64,000 nucleotides of DNA from Citrus sinensis (taxonomy: Eukaryota; Streptophyta; Magnoliopsida; Sapindales; Rutaceae): positions 20,839,501-20,903,500 of the forward strand of contig NC_068559.1 of NCBI RefSeq assembly GCF_022201045.2, written 5' to 3'. Made by a program: the position numbers and the translations under genes. Position 1 is the first letter of the stretch. Every line of letters begins with the position of its first letter. Below are positions 61,881-64,000 of this stretch, in pieces. Below the pieces are notes generated by a model that made no database searches, was not told the origin of the DNA, and was given only the letters and a program-made list of their open reading frames with translations.

Positions 61881-63480
61881 AAGATGTACTTAGAGAATTC
61901 ATGTAAGCCCTAATTGAGACATCAAATTATTTCAGGTGAAGACTCACTATCTTAAGCATACATGTGCAAGAAGAGATGTTAACAACTGTTAAGCAAGTGC
62001 AGTTTGGATTGCAGCACAATACTTGCATGCATTCCAATCAACTTCTGGTATTAGTGTCAAAGTGATTGTTGTTGATATGTTCAAAAAATATAGTATTGAA
62101 TTTCATGTTGATAGGTTATACAAAGTTAGAAACAAGGCAATGAAGTTGTCAGACAGGACCACAAAAAGAGTTATAGTAAACTCTCTCGATATATGCATCT
62201 TTTGTTAGAAAAGTTTTGGGTCTACACTCTCTTTGGAGAGGGATTGGCTTGGTGGTGATGTGAATCTTATTTTTAGGAAAATTTTCATCTCTGTCAATGG
62301 TAGTAGAATGAGGGTTTTTTTTTTCAATTTTATAGGGATGGACGGTTGTCGCCTCAAAGATCCTCACAAATGAGTATTATTAATTGTTGTAAGCATTGAT
62401 ACTAATTGTGGGATATATTATCTTGCAAGGTGCATTGTGGAAAATGAGAATACCAACTCTTAGATATATTTCATGGAAAAATTATACAAGCATATTGGGT
62501 GTAATCAAAGAGAACGACTGTGTTTTATGAGTGCTAGATAGAAAAAGGGGTCTTTGATGCACTTGATCAAGTGTTCCCACTAGCATTCGAGAGGTATTGC
62601 TACAAGCATATTTATGTCAATTTCAAGAAGTTGTTTCCTGGTTTATTGTTGAAAAAGATATTCTGGAGGTTTATAGAAGCTTAAACTTTATTGAGTTCAA
62701 TGATCAAATAGAAAATTGAAGACAATCATTGAGGCTGACCAATATTGAGCTAATCATACATTCTCACTCTTAACTACATGCACATATGTGACCAACAATA
62801 TGACTAAATCTTTTAAGAACTAGATTAATAACTACAAAGTAATACTTGTTATGAGAATGTTAGAAGACATAAAAAGAAAAGTTATAAGATTGATTTATAC
62901 AAGGTATGAAGCTACTAAAAGATAGAATAATGAGTTGCCAATATTAATGAGGAGAAAAATTATTAAGGCAAGGATGAAAGCAAGAGGACTGTCTGTTATT
63001 GGGCATGAGAACACATTTAAAGTATTAGAAAATACATCTAAAGTACTTGTTGTTGACATTGACAACAAGAAGTGTGATTATAGGGAGTGGCAATAGCTCT
63101 AAATTGCCCTGTAAACATGCCATATGTTATATTAATGTCAAAAAGTTCAAAGTTAAGGATTATGTGCATAACTACTTGAAAACGATTGTAGTTTTAAACA
63201 ACTACCAACATCAATTCAAGTTTATACCTGATAAGACCAAATGACCATTAGTGCTTGGTGACAATATACAACCATCACTTGTGATCAAATTTGTTCGGGG
63301 GCCACAAAAAAAGAAAGAGAGAAGTTAACGAACTTATTATATTTAAGAGAAGTTTTAATATGAAGTGCTCCAGATGTGCCATTGGGGGCATAATAGAAGG
63401 ACCTCCTAGAATGAAAAATAATCAGGCAGAAAGGTTAGTCAAATTAAACTATTTATTAATGATTTCTTTCATGTTGTAGC

Positions 63481-64000
63481 ATACAAAACTTAACATTTCA
63501 TATTTAATGCAAAGATGGAGAAGGAAGCTTAAGGTCCGAATAGACTGCCACTCAAGTAGTTATGTCACAGTCCCCTGTCTTTGACAATGGTCAACTTAGT
63601 ATTCTTTAAGCTTTTGTTTCATGCTTAACTTCATTACTTAACTACTTTTATAACTAATGTCAACCTTTTGTATTTGTTCTTTTAATCATTTAGGCCAACT
63701 CAATCAAGAATAAAGCTATAATAGATAGAGCATTTAGCACATGATTGGGCAAAATTGAGTTCGAATTGGGTTTAGATAAACTCAATTGGATTTCCAACTG
63801 ATCAGGTTAAATAAAAAATTCATCTAAACTTAAACCAAAACTGCAACCAGATCCATGTTCGAATTGGATCAGATTAGGTCACAAAATCAAGTTAAGCTCA
63901 GTCAGATTGGGTTTGGATTAGATATGGTTTGGATTAGGTTTGGGACAATTCGGTCAACTACGATTGGGTAAAATTAGGCCAAATTAGGGCCAATTTGGGT
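63481..64000. other. Right-edge DNA with GATTGGGTT-type degenerate repeats
   Basis: From about 63720 the text is full of related words (ATTGGGTTTAGAT, GATCAGATTAGGTC, GATTGGGTTTGGATTAG). Such arrays resemble subterminal repeats of plant hAT elements, as in the element at 10196-11072, and one may begin here and continue past the window. Confidence 0.35.

Larger units (their letters stand above)
59642..63480 (+). pseudogene. Decayed Mutator-like (MULE) transposase
   Basis: Pieces of a MuDR-type transposase occur in order but in broken frames. 59650-60049 gives an N-terminal part (LWADIIDLCWDTPIGF) behind an in-frame TAG. 60245-60430 gives an acidic part and 60440-60540 LFADVYEFRKVIRVFEIRNG. 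After the LTR, 61930-62150 gives QVKTHYLKHTCARRDVNN and VIVVDMFKKYSIEF with an internal TAA; 62335 onward FIGMDGC; 62580-62640 FERYCYKHIYVNFKKLFPG. 62930-63000 gives RRKIIKARMKARGLSVIGHE, and 63050-63150 a SWIM zinc-finger remnant (CDYREW, then CKHAICYINVKKF). 63360 starts a C-terminal knuckle-like remnant (MKCSRC). Many stops and shifts make it dead. Confidence 0.8.

Overview
This is nuclear DNA of a flowering plant. It is AT-rich, its genes are split by GT-AG introns, and every protein family seen is typical of land plants (a plastid sigma factor, a DUF1005 protein, a glycine/proline-rich A3-type protein). Codon use and gene content suggest a woody rosid such as Citrus. That is an impression, not a proof. 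Nothing bacterial, no CRISPR array and no gene cluster of a new kind was found.

Layout. A gene leaving the left edge (1-78, minus) keeps only its first 26 codons. SIG2, a plastid RNA polymerase sigma factor, follows on minus (7 exons, 1610-5565). A small SWIB/MDM2 protein is on plus (7157-9124). A hAT element with perfect 8-bp target duplications lies at 10188-11080. An alpha/beta-hydrolase (minus, 11856-14411) and an organellar-type TrmB tRNA methyltransferase (plus, 14689-18011) are head to head with only 277 bp between their start codons. Next come a tRNA-derived SINE (20146-20400) and a glycine/proline-rich protein gene (plus, 22211-23238).

From about 23.9 to 30.6 kb there are no genes. 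This stretch holds DNA transposons: a Mutator-type element nested inside a smaller terminal-inverted-repeat element, a second inverted copy of the same family, and a 149-bp element with a perfect 9-bp duplication. A DUF1005 gene (plus, 33541-35103) then converges on tubulin-folding cofactor A (minus, 35614-37542). The largest gene, 26 exons over 38869-55156 on minus, encodes a 2,162-residue protein that I cannot name. It has a galactose-binding-like N-terminus, a long helical middle and a charged coiled-coil C-terminus. The right end is transposon debris: a 2.5-kb inverted-repeat element and a decayed MULE transposase split by a copia-type LTR.

How the genes work together. These are independent housekeeping genes, not an operon. 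SIG2, the TrmB protein and the hydrolase all have N-termini that look like organelle transit peptides, and the last two may share a two-way promoter. From memory, the run hydrolase / TrmB / glycine-proline-rich protein / DUF1005 matches the order of Arabidopsis At5g17670-At5g17640, which suggests an old conserved gene block later expanded by transposons. All exon coordinates below were worked out by hand from splice sites, reading phase and family similarity.
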